Below are positions 17,794 through 24,844 of a DNA stretch of 64,000 bases, piece after piece. Position 1 is the first letter of the stretch; every line of letters begins with the position of its first letter. This stretch comes from CAWCDJ01 sp963836015. Its GTDB lineage: Bacteria > Acidobacteriota > Terriglobia > Bryobacterales > Bryobacteraceae. The notes under the pieces were generated by a model, which saw only the letters and a program-made list of their open reading frames with translations, was not told the origin of the DNA and did no database searches. Both the position numbers and the translations under genes were made by a program. The DNA lies in NCBI GenBank assembly GCA_963836015.1, contig CAWIIF010000002.1:248001-312000 (forward strand). The letters are read 5' to 3'.

Positions 17794-19938
17794 TTGCAGC
17801 CCTTGGCCATCGTGTTCGGCGCGGCCTTCACGTCGGCAGTCTGCTGGATTTCCGGCGGCCTGTTGCTCGGTTCCGAATGCCGCGACCCAGCCGTCCGGTT
17901 CGTCACCGGCGCCGCCGTGGTGAGCCTGGGCGTATTCCTTCTCTGCTGTGTTGGGGCTGCCTACCCGCTGGTCTTTCTGGCGGGGGGCGCGATTGTCCTC
18001 GCCGCGGGACGGCGGCAGTTCGTCTGGCCCCTGAAGATCCGCCCCATCTCCCGCATCGTCCTCCTGCTCTTCGGCCTCTACTTCGTTCTTTACCTTTCGA
18101 ACGCGATGGCGCCGGAGTTCAGCTTCGACGGCAGCCGCTACCACCTCGGCCTGGTCGGCCGCTACCTTCGCGAGCACGGGTTCCACCCGATTGTCGACAA
18201 CCTGTATGCCAGCCTCACGCAGGGCGTCGAGATGCTCTACCTGGTGGCCTTCGCATTCGGCCGGCACTCGGCCGCAGCCGTGGTTCACTTCGTCTTCCTG
18301 CTCGCGCTCACCTGGCAGGTGTACCGCTATGCGGCCGATCGCGGATGGCGCACCGCCGGCATCTGCGCCGCGTTCCTGGTGTTTGCCAGCCCGGTCGTAG
18401 GCGTCGCCGGCACCAGCGCCTACGTGGATGTCGCGGTCGCCGCAATCGCATTTACGCTCTTCCACCTGCTGCAGTTGTGGGACACCCGGCGCTCCCGGCG
18501 GATGCTGGTGGCGATCGGCCTCCTGGCCGGCTTCGCTTACGCCGCGAAATTGACCGCCTGGCTGGCCGTCCCGTACGCTCTCGGGTTCGTGGCCTGGAAG
18601 AGCCGGCGCTTGCGCGACTGCGCCATCGTCGCCGCGCTCGCCGCCGTCATGATTGCCCCGTGGCTGGCCAAGAACTGGGTCGAAGTAGGGAACCCCGTTG
18701 CGCCTTTCTTCAACCGGGTCTTTCCGAACCCCTACGTCACCGTGGCCTTCGAACGCGAGTACCGCGCCCACCTGGAGCGCTACGACTTGAAAAGCCGATG
18801 GGAGATCCCCCTGCAGGTGACTACCTACGGCTCGCTTTCCGGCCTCCTCGGACCGGTCTTCCTGCTGGCGCCCATAGCCCTCTGGTCGTTGCGCCGCCCC
18901 GAAGGCCGGCAGTTGCTGCTGGGCGCCGCGGTATTCGGCGCGAATTACTTCAGCAACATCGGCACGCGATTCCTCATCCCGCCGTTGCCTTTCGTGGCGC
19001 TGGCGATGACGCTGGCGCTGGCGGAGATTCCGGCGCTCCTCGCGGCCCTCGTGGTCCTGCATGCGGTGCTTTCCTGGCCGCCGGTGGTCAAGCGGTACTG
19101 TCACGCGGATGCCTGGCACCTGGTGAAGGTCCCCTATCGCGAGGCGCTGCGGATCAAGCCGGAGGACGGATTCCTCGAATCGAACCTCTACTATTACGGC
19201 GCCACCCGCATGCTCGACCGCCTGACGCCGCCCGGTTCGACCATCTTCACCTTTACCCCGATTCCGGAGGCCTATACCAGCCGCCACATTTTGGTGGCCT
19301 ACCAGTCGGCCGGAAATACCGTGGATCGCGACATCTTCTGGAGCGGGTTCGTTCCGGAATTCGCTCCGTCTCTCCGGATCCGGTTTACGTTTCCCCGCCG
19401 CCCGCTCGATTCCATCCGCCTGATCCAGACGAATACCGCGAGTGACGTCTGGTATATTCACGAATTGCACCTCTTCGATGACGAGCGCGAACTTCCGCGG
19501 ACCGCGGGCTGGCGCGCTACGGCCAACCCCTACCCGTGGGACATCGGGAACACCCTCGACGGCCGCCTCGTCACCTTCTGGAAATGCGGCGAGACGCTGC
19601 GCCCCGGCGAAACCGTCGAGGTCGGCTTCGGAACGCCGGAAACGGCCGACGCCCTCGAGATCGCCACCGCCCCGAACCAGCCCCAGCTTGGCCTGCGGCT
19701 GGAAGGCCGGAATCCCGGCGGAGGCTGGACAGAACTGGCTGCCGCGCCGCAGTTCCGTTCGGTGCCGGCGCCCGACATGCGCCGCGCCGCCGCGGAACTG
19801 CTGAAGCAGCGAGGCGTCGACTACCTGCTGCTGTTCGACGGCGAGCCGGGCGCCGCGGAGTTGCAGCACAACTCCGCCGCTTGGGGCATTAGGGAAATCG
19901 GCGAATACAAAGGAGCGAGACTCTACCAACTGCCATGA
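17794..19938 (+). CDS. GT-C-like polytopic membrane protein with C-terminal discoidin-like insert
   Basis: A 714-residue protein, probably from TTG 17794 (the paralogue's start aligns here). About twelve hydrophobic helices span residues 1-430. The first large loop has EFSFDGSRYHLGLVGRYLREHGF, an acidic site in the place used by GT-C glycosyltransferases. Residues about 520-650 have no counterpart in the paralogue at 34640-36424: IRLIQTNTASDVWYIHELHLFDDERE, NTLDGRLVTFWKCGE and VEVGFGTPETADALEI read like an F5/8-type C (discoidin) sandwich. The final LKQRGVDYLLLF...WGIREIGEYKGARLYQL again matches the paralogue. It overlaps the downstream kinase by 4 bp (ATGA), implying translational coupling. 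Confidence 0.75.
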   Translation: MQPLAIVFGAAFTSAVCWISGGLLLGSECRDPAVRFVTGAAVVSLGVFLLCCVGAAYPLVFLAGGAIVLAAGRRQFVWPLKIRPISRIVLLLFGLYFVLYLSNAMAPEFSFDGSRYHLGLVGRYLREHGFHPIVDNLYASLTQGVEMLYLVAFAFGRHSAAAVVHFVFLLALTWQVYRYAADRGWRTAGICAAFLVFASPVVGVAGTSAYVDVAVAAIAFTLFHLLQLWDTRRSRRMLVAIGLLAGFAYAAKLTAWLAVPYALGFVAWKSRRLRDCAIVAALAAVMIAPWLAKNWVEVGNPVAPFFNRVFPNPYVTVAFEREYRAHLERYDLKSRWEIPLQVTTYGSLSGLLGPVFLLAPIALWSLRRPEGRQLLLGAAVFGANYFSNIGTRFLIPPLPFVALAMTLALAEIPALLAALVVLHAVLSWPPVVKRYCHADAWHLVKVPYREALRIKPEDGFLESNLYYYGATRMLDRLTPPGSTIFTFTPIPEAYTSRHILVAYQSAGNTVDRDIFWSGFVPEFAPSLRIRFTFPRRPLDSIRLIQTNTASDVWYIHELHLFDDERELPRTAGWRATANPYPWDIGNTLDGRLVTFWKCGETLRPGETVEVGFGTPETADALEIATAPNQPQLGLRLEGRNPGGGWTELAAAPQFRSVPAPDMRRAAAELLKQRGVDYLLLFDGEPGAAELQHNSAAWGIREIGEYKGARLYQLP

Positions 19939-20858
19939 AACTGTTCCTGGGAGTGGATGGCGGACAATCCGGCACCACCGCCGTGATCGGCGACGAGTCC
20001 GGGCGGATTCTCGGAACCGGCGAGGCCGGGCCGTGCAACCACGCCGCCGCCGCCGAAGGACGGGCCAAACTGGAGCGTGCCGTCTCCGGCAGTCTGGCCG
20101 CCGCTTGTGAGCAGGCTGGCCTCGACCCGGCCAGCATCCGCTTCGAGGCCGCGTGTTTCGGGATGAGCGGCGGTCCGGAAGACAAAGAGGAGATCCTGGC
20201 CTCGATCATCCGCACCGAAAAGCTGCTGGTCACGACTGACGCGGTGATCGCACTGGCCGGAGCCGCACCCGGGGGGCAGGGAATCATCGCGATCGCCGGC
20301 ACCGGATCGATCGCGTTCGGCCGAAACGCCGCCGGCCGCACCGCCCGCGCCGGCGGATGGGGCTACGTCTTCGGCGACGAAGGCGGCGCTTTCGACATCG
20401 CCCGCCAGGCAACCCGCGCCGCGCTCCGTGTACACGAAGGATGGGGTCCGCCGACGCGCCTTCACGACGCGCTGCTCGCCGCCACCGGTTCCGCCGACGC
20501 CAACCGGATGCTGCACCTTTTCTACACCCCCGACTGGCCTCGCTCCCGGGTAGCCACCCTGGCGCGTCTGGTCGACCAAGCCGCCGAAGAGGCCGACGCC
20601 GCCGCGCTCGACATCCTGAACCGCGCCGCCCAGGATCTCGCACTTTTGGCGATGTCGGTTCGATCCCGTTTGTGGAATCCGGGAGATCCCGTATACGTCG
20701 CCCACATCGGCGGCGTCTTCGAGAGCCGCCGCATTCTGGAGCGCTTCCGCCTCCTGGTCGAGATGGAGGATGGCGTGACCTGCGGCCCTCCGCGGCACGG
20801 CCCGGCCGAAGGAGCCTTGTTCGAGGCCTGGCACCTGGGTCTTATCAACTTCCCATAA
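19935..20858 (+). CDS. BadF/BadG/BcrA-type ATPase, N-acetylglucosamine kinase-like
   Basis: A 307-residue ASKHA-fold kinase. The phosphate-1 loop is FLGVDGGQSGTTAVIGD. The central VTTDAVIALAGA and GIIAIAGTGSIAFGR are the phosphate-2/connect regions. GGWGYVFGDEGGAFDIARQ is the signature of GlcNAc/glucosamine kinases of this family. It probably phosphorylates an amino sugar released during cell-wall recycling. Its start overlaps the stop of the preceding membrane protein. Its last codons (TTC CCA TAA) lie in the left recombination repeat of the integrated element, so integration leaves the C-terminus (LINFP) unaltered but separates the gene from its native downstream DNA. Confidence 0.82.
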   Translation: MKLFLGVDGGQSGTTAVIGDESGRILGTGEAGPCNHAAAAEGRAKLERAVSGSLAAACEQAGLDPASIRFEAACFGMSGGPEDKEEILASIIRTEKLLVTTDAVIALAGAAPGGQGIIAIAGTGSIAFGRNAAGRTARAGGWGYVFGDEGGAFDIARQATRAALRVHEGWGPPTRLHDALLAATGSADANRMLHLFYTPDWPRSRVATLARLVDQAAEEADAAALDILNRAAQDLALLAMSVRSRLWNPGDPVYVAHIGGVFESRRILERFRLLVEMEDGVTCGPPRHGPAEGALFEAWHLGLINFP

Positions 20859-20864
20859 CGAATA
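20848..20864. repeat. left attachment repeat (attL core)
   Basis: The 17-bp repeat starts inside the sugar-kinase gene: the last three codons TTC CCA TAA and six bases beyond the stop are part of it. It is identical to 31835-31851. Bases just outside the repeat differ between the two copies, so the 17 bp are the exact limit of identity. Confidence 0.85.
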
Positions 20865-21093
20865 GTGGGTCTGAGCCTTCGGGTGGAGTGTGAGCGGGGC
20901 AGTCGGAGAGCGGCAAGTGGTTGGTCCTCGGGTTGTGTCGCGTGTGGCATACGCGTCTGGGCGGGCCGGCAGCGCGGCCGCCTTCGGCCGGGCGTCGGTC
21001 CGTCGTTTTCGATAGTATCACCGTATTGGCGTGGGGTGTAGGGGTGTCGGGCGTCGGGGGTGTAGGGGGGTGGTACACTCTGGATGAACACGT
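20865..21093. promoter_or_regulatory. left-end leader of the element with inverted repeat around the integrase start
   Basis: A non-coding segment of 229 bp. GTGGCATACG at 20944-20953 is repeated in inverted form as CGTATGCCAC at 21091-21100. The second copy covers the integrase ATG (21094-21096), the layout of an autorepression or recombinase arm site. Between them, GGTGTAGGGG occurs twice around a GTCGGGCGTCGG segment (about 21034-21070), and GATAGTATC is a small palindrome at 21011-21019. These could be arm-type binding sites; no clear promoter boxes were identified. Confidence 0.4.
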
Positions 21094-22140
21094 ATGCCAC
21101 GCGTGGAAGGGACCAAGCAGGCCGCGGCCGTTGCGGCGCCAGTGTCTAGAGTTGAGCATGAGCAGCTCTGGCTATTTGACGGGTGCGGAGGTGTGGACGT
21201 GGGGAGCCTGCGTATGGAGCGCGCCGCGATCGCGGCGCGGAAGCGTTCGGCGAATACACGACGGGCGTATGAGGCGGATTGGAGCGATTTTGGGCGGTGG
21301 TGTGCGCGGGCGGGCCGGGCGTCGCTGCCGGCGTCGGCTGATACGGTGAGCCTGTATTTGGTCGATCTGGCGCGGCGCGGGCTGCTGCTGTCGACCATTC
21401 AGCGGCGCGTGACGAGCATACAAGCGCGGCATCTGGCGGCGGGGCTGGCCTCGCCGGCGCCGGCGGGCGGGGAAGTGCGCGAGGTGCTGGCGGGGCTGCG
21501 GCGGCGCCTGGGCACGGAGCCGCCGAACCGGAAAGCGGCGCTTTCGGTGGTGGAACTGCGGCGGATGTTGGACGCGGAGCCGGGCGACGCGATCGGCGCC
21601 CGTAATCGGGCGCTGCTGCTGGTTGGCTTCGCGTCGGGGCTGCGGCGCTCGGAGCTGGCCGGGCTCGACCTGGGCGACGTGGAGCAACGGCCTGAAGGCC
21701 TGGTGCTGCACGTGGGGCGGTCAAAGACCGATCAGGAGGGCGCCGGGCGGCTGGTTGGCGTGCATCGAGGGCGGCGCCGGGTGACGTGTCCAGTTCGGGC
21801 GCTGCGGGCCTGGCTCGACGTGCGCGGCAGCTCGGCGGGTCCGTTGTTCGTGCGGTGCGTGCGGCGGCGCCGGGATCGGGGCGTGGAGGTGACGGGCGAT
21901 CGGTTGCAGGGGGCGGCGGTGGCGGTGGTGGTGAAGGCGGCGGCGCGGCGGGCGGGGCTGGATGCGGCGCGGGTGTCGGGGCATTCGTTGCGGGCGGGCT
22001 GCGCGACGGCGTCGGCGGCGAACCATGCGCCAGAGCTGGCGATCATGGCGCGGACTGGTCACCGGTCGCTGGCGATGCTGGGTCGGTACGTCCGGCATGG
22101 GTCGGTGTTTGCGGTGGATCCGCTCGCCGGCGCTCTGTAG
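21094..22140 (+). CDS. int: tyrosine recombinase (site-specific integrase)
   Basis: A 348-residue recombinase. The N-terminal SAM-like core-binding domain spans about residues 45-140 (RSANTRRAYEADWSDFGRWC). The catalytic domain has every canonical residue: Arg184 (SGLRRSEL), Lys211 (GRSKTDQ), His297 and Arg300 (SGHSLRAG), His323 (TGHRSL) and nucleophile Tyr332 (LGRYVRHG). The protein catalyses strand exchange between short core sites and is the obvious enzyme for the repeat-bounded element, lying 230 bp inside its left end and reading inward. The start is supported by the inverted repeat that covers it; no strong Shine-Dalgarno is visible. It has no frame interruptions, unlike many genes at the other end of the element. 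Confidence 0.93.
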   Translation: MPRVEGTKQAAAVAAPVSRVEHEQLWLFDGCGGVDVGSLRMERAAIAARKRSANTRRAYEADWSDFGRWCARAGRASLPASADTVSLYLVDLARRGLLLSTIQRRVTSIQARHLAAGLASPAPAGGEVREVLAGLRRRLGTEPPNRKAALSVVELRRMLDAEPGDAIGARNRALLLVGFASGLRRSELAGLDLGDVEQRPEGLVLHVGRSKTDQEGAGRLVGVHRGRRRVTCPVRALRAWLDVRGSSAGPLFVRCVRRRRDRGVEVTGDRLQGAAVAVVVKAAARRAGLDAARVSGHSLRAGCATASAANHAPELAIMARTGHRSLAMLGRYVRHGSVFAVDPLAGAL

Positions 22141-22150
22141 TTTCCGGCCC

Positions 22151-22338
22151 GGAGCCAGGCCGCGGCTTGCGGCGTGGGTTGCGCCGCAAATGCGGCCGCT
22201 TGCGGAGGGGCGGGGTGCCGGGGAGCATGCGCCGTATGGGCTGAGCCGAAAAGCGAGCGAGCGAGCGGCAGGAGGCGAAGGCGCGGAGCCAGGCGTCCGG
22301 CTTGGCGCGGGGTGGGCGCCAAACGGCGCCGCTTGCGG
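22151..22338 (+). repeat. two copies of a structured 56-57-nt unit with compensatory stem changes
   Basis: Copy 1 is 22151-22207 and copy 2 is 22283-22338. Both start GGAGCCAGGC and end GCCGCTTGCGGAG. Between them each has a hairpin with a different stem: TTGCGGCG/CGCCGCAA (loop TGGGTTG) in copy 1, TTGGCGC/GCGCCAA (loop GGGGTGG) in copy 2. Pairing is conserved although the stem bases differ, which favours a structured RNA or DNA site over coding sequence. A weaker third relative (GAGCCAGGC plus TGGGGC/GCCCCA hairpin) lies at 24187-24221. The rest of 22141-22534 shows no credible gene; a GCGAGC-repeat cluster is at about 22247-22262. Confidence 0.5.
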
Positions 22339-22534
22339 AGCGCCGCTCGGGCCGCGTCCTGGGCCGTTGGGCTGTAACGGTACTGATGCTGTAGGGCACT
22401 GGCGTCAGGGGCGGTTCGCCTGCATAATGGGGATGGTGTTCGATGGCCGGCGCCGCTGTCGGCGTGCTGGCCTCCTGGCGGTTGGTCCCTGGGGGGTTGG
22501 CGTGGCAACGCTTGCGGCGGTCGCCGGTCGCACC

Positions 22535-22807
22535 TTAGCTTGCCTTGGTGCGGCCTACCTGGTTGTAGCGGGGTTCTTCCGCCAGTTCTTTCCTGATGGC
22601 TTCGAGGGCGGCGTTGATGCTGCTCTGCACGCTGCCGACACTGATACCGTACTTCTCGCCGATCATGCGGTAGCTGTCTCCGGCGAGAATGCGCCGGATG
22701 ATCTCCTGGCGGCGGCGTTCGAGCTTGCGGAAACGGGCGTCGATGGCGCGCTGATGGCTGGCGGTGTCTCCGGTGCGTTCGGCGTAGAGGGCCTTCAATG
22801 TCTGCAT
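22535..22807 (-). CDS. small helix-turn-helix DNA-binding protein
   Basis: A 90-residue, strongly basic and helical protein. RRRQEIIRRILAGDSYRMIGEKYGISVGSVQSSI is a clear helix-turn-helix of the sigma-70-region-4/LuxR type (recognition helix around residues 56-68). It lacks a receiver or other sensor domain. The gene is convergent with the integrase and is likely a regulator of the element. Its promoter should lie in the roughly 210-bp space shared with the divergent DUF5681 gene, where a 17-bp palindrome is present. Confidence 0.72.
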   Translation of the reverse strand: MQTLKALYAERTGDTASHQRAIDARFRKLERRRQEIIRRILAGDSYRMIGEKYGISVGSVQSSINAALEAIRKELAEEPRYNQVGRTKAS

Positions 22808-22960
22808 GGTTCCAGCTTAGCGTAGGGTGCTGAAAAAATCGCGGCGGCTGCGTATGTGTGGGGGGATTGTCACGGGCGGCGGCGCCGGCCTGGCTGAGTT
22901 AGTCATGCGGCGTAGGGTGGTGAGCATTTCGGACAAGGCCGGCGGGGCGCCAGGGGCCGC

Positions 22961-22977
22961 GCCTGTAGGATACAGGC
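22961..22977. promoter_or_regulatory. operator-like palindrome between the HTH and DUF5681 genes
   Basis: GCCTGTA-GGA-TACAGGC is a perfect 7-bp inverted repeat with a 3-bp spacer, 44 bp before the DUF5681 start. In the same gap GCGTAGGGTG(C/G)TGA occurs twice, at 22820-22833 and 22910-22923. Position between divergent genes fits a regulator site, perhaps for the HTH protein. Confidence 0.35.
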
Positions 22978-23020
22978 CAGAACAGGCGGCTTTTGCTGCC
23001 GTCGTGGTACGTGTGGGGCT

Positions 23021-23545
23021 GTGGCGGTCGAGGAAACAGGCGATATCAGGCGGGCGGGCCGCGGCCAGTTCGCGCCGGGGTCGAGCGGGAATCCGCGGGG
23101 GCGGCCGGCGGGCAGCCGCAACCGGACGACGCAGCTCTGCGCCGATCTGCTGGCGGCGGACGCCGAAGAGGTGATCGGCAAGTGCATCAGGTTGGCGAAG
23201 AAGGGCGACGGCGTCGCGCTCAAGCTGGTGATCGAGCGGCTGTTGCCGGTGCGGGCGGCGCGCGATCGGCACGTGGAGCTCACGCTGCCGGCGTCGGAGA
23301 CGGCCGACGACCTGGTGCACGCGGCCGCGGTGGTGATCGACCGGGCGGCGGCGGGCGAGATCTCCTTGAGCGAGGCGAAAGAGTTCATGGCGCTGCTCGA
23401 GGGGCAACGCAAGGCGATCGAGACGGCGGAGCTGGCGGTCCGTCTCGAGCTGCTCGAGGCGCGGGCGTCGGGCGGGGCTGTGGCGCCGGTGGATCCGGAC
23501 ATGGCGGCGCGGGTGCGTCGGCTGATAGAGGAGCGATTACCGTGA
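23021..23545 (+). CDS. DUF5681-domain protein
   Basis: A 174-residue protein, GTG start. The N-terminal GRGQFAPGSSGNPRGRPAGSRNRTT is the DUF5681 signature (FxPGxSGNPxGRPxGSRN). The family is common in phages, genomic islands and transposon-linked operons, where small DNA-packaging or DNA-binding roles have been suggested but not shown. The remainder is two helical segments (VIGKCIRLAKKGDGVALKLVIERLLP and SLSEAKEFMALLEGQRKAIE). It overlaps the next gene by 4 bp (GTGA), so the pair is translated together. Confidence 0.72.
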   Translation: MAVEETGDIRRAGRGQFAPGSSGNPRGRPAGSRNRTTQLCADLLAADAEEVIGKCIRLAKKGDGVALKLVIERLLPVRAARDRHVELTLPASETADDLVHAAAVVIDRAAAGEISLSEAKEFMALLEGQRKAIETAELAVRLELLEARASGGAVAPVDPDMAARVRRLIEERLP

Positions 23546-23904
23546 GGCTTTTGCGGCAGGTTGGGCGGCTGGAGGCTGCGTTAGCGCGGGAGGCGGAGCC
23601 GGCGCCGGTGGCGCTGGCCTGGACGGCGCAAGAGGAGCGGGTCGAGGCCTCCGGCCTGACGATCGGCGAGTACATCGCGCTGGATGTGTGCGTGGTCGAG
23701 CTGCTGGGCGGCGTGCCGGTGTGGCACACGCGGGAGCGGGTGACGTCCGATATGTGCGACCTGGGCTTTGTGTACCGCGGGCTGGGCCTGGACGATCCGG
23801 GGCGGGTGCGGGTGGGTCGGGTGGTGGCGGTTGACGGGGAGCTCGTGGAGTGGCGCGAGGAGGACGCGGAGGGCGCCGGCGGGCCGGCCGCCAGTGAGGT
23901 TTAG
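23542..23904 (+). CDS. unknown protein of the element
   Basis: A 120-residue acidic protein that starts at GTG 23542 inside the stop of the DUF5681 gene. There is no recognised domain. LRQVGRLEAALARE suggests a helical N-terminus; the middle (GLTIGEYIALDVCVVELLG, TSDMCDLGFVYRGLG) has two Cys residues but no metal motif. Codon third positions are strongly G/C in this frame, supporting coding. Confidence 0.6.
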   Translation: MRLLRQVGRLEAALAREAEPAPVALAWTAQEERVEASGLTIGEYIALDVCVVELLGGVPVWHTRERVTSDMCDLGFVYRGLGLDDPGRVRVGRVVAVDGELVEWREEDAEGAGGPAASEV

Positions 23905-24093
23905 TTGGAAGCCTAACGGTCCGGCTGCTGGCGACCTATGTCCTGCCCTGTCTGACGTGTAACACGGGGCGGGTGGGATCCACCTTGCCGCCCGCTGCGC
24001 CGCGGTTTGGGCGGCGGGGCGGAAAACCATGTGAGCTCGTAGCGGTTTTCGGGTGGCCACGGGTCCGGCCGGCCGCGCTCTCCGTCCCGGCGA

Positions 24094-24141
24094 GACCAAG
24101 CCGGGGCCTTCCGGCGAGTGGGCGAGCCGGCCGGCCTGGTC
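24094..24141 (+). repeat. conserved-loop stem-loop, copy 1
   Basis: The outer stem is GACCAAGCCGG (24094-24104) with CCGGCCTGGTC (24131-24141), one mismatch. The loop contains CTTCCGGCGAGTGGGCGAGC (24108-24127), the most divergent member of a four-member family whose shared core is CTTYC then GYGAGT then GAGC. The same A:C-mismatched outer stem recurs at 24549-24590 with a different loop. Confidence 0.45.
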
Positions 24142-24344
24142 GCTGCGGTTCGGGCGGGATCGCGGCCGGCCGGCGCTGTCGGCCTCGAGCCAGGCAGCCG
24201 GGGTTTGGGGCGGGAGCCCCATGACACCGGGCGGCTGTCGTTTGCCGGCCGGGCTCAAGCAACCTGATGCCGCCGGGCCGCGCTGGGAGCCGCTGTACGC
24301 CCTTTTCCGCGGCCCGGCGACCTGTCCACCGCCGCGGCCGCCTT

Positions 24345-24400
24345 GCCGCGCCTAGCGCCGCCTTCCTGCCAGTGAGTTTGAGCGCGGCGCCAGGTGCGGC
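24345..24400 (+). repeat. conserved-loop stem-loop, copy 2
   Basis: The inner stem GCGCCGC (24355-24361) pairs perfectly with GCGGCGC (24384-24390). CCT/AGG and GCCGC/GCGGC extend it outward. The 22-nt loop 24362-24383 holds CTTCC followed by GTGAGTTTGAGC. Stem bases are unlike those of the other copies while the loop is kept. Confidence 0.5.
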
Positions 24401-24598
24401 ACTGCTGCGGCCGCGGCCTCGTTGTCGATGCCCGGAGGGCCAAAGAGCCGCCGCCGCCGGCTTTCCTTGTTACGCGAGCGAAGCGAGCGCGCCGGAAACC
24501 CGGGCCTTAGTACTTTCGGTTTAAGGTCGCGGGCGTCGGGGGCACGGAGACCAAGCGGCCTGCGGTGGGGTTTCCGCCGGCCGCCTGGTCGAAGGTGG

Positions 24599-24844
24599 TT
24601 ACGGCTGCTCGGTGCGCGCCAGCTCGGCGGCGATCTGCGCCATACGGCGGCGCATCTGATCGTAAGCGGCTCGGCGGCGGTGTAGGTTGTCGGCTACGTC
24701 GTGGTGCCACTTCGCCTGTTTGCTCCTGGTGCTTGGGTGGCTGGTGCTCTTTGGGTTGGCGGCGGCGATGGCCTCGGCCTGGCTGTCGAGGCGGCGCCGC
24801 TCGCGCTTGAGAGCGCGGCGGCGCTGTTGCTCGTCGTGGGTCAT
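24599..24844 (-). CDS. small basic helical protein of the element
   Basis: An 81-residue protein (MTHDEQQRRRALKRERRRLDS...). It is almost entirely basic and charged helix with ARRRMAQIAAELAR-like coiled-coil character. Its ATG overlaps the TGA of the upstream cysteine-rich gene by 4 bp (ATGA) when that gene is read in its corrected frame, which supports both reading frames. Function unknown; nucleic-acid binding is plausible from composition only. Confidence 0.6.
   Translation of the reverse strand: MTHDEQQRRRALKRERRRLDSQAEAIAAANPKSTSHPSTRSKQAKWHHDVADNLHRRRAAYDQMRRRMAQIAAELARTEQP

Larger units (their letters stand above)
23905..24598 (+). other. 694-bp non-coding, hairpin-dense segment of the element
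   Basis: No frame shows convincing coding. It carries several stem-loops. At 24018-24044, GGAAAACC and GGTTTTC flank a 15-nt loop. At 24094-24141 GACCAAGCCGG pairs with CCGGCCTGGTC (one A:C mismatch). At 24345-24400 a three-step stem ends in GCGCCGC/GCGGCGC. At 24549-24590 GACCAAGCGGCC pairs with GGCCGCCTGGTC. The second and third present a related loop (CTTCC...GAGTnnG...GAGC); see the repeat entries. A GCGAGCGAAGCGAGC motif lies at about 24473-24487. Confidence 0.5.

Noticed and set aside
20848..20864. Insertion at a tRNA or tmRNA 3' end
   Set aside because: No cloverleaf or tmRNA-like sequence exists at either end. The repeat overlaps the last codons of a protein-coding gene.
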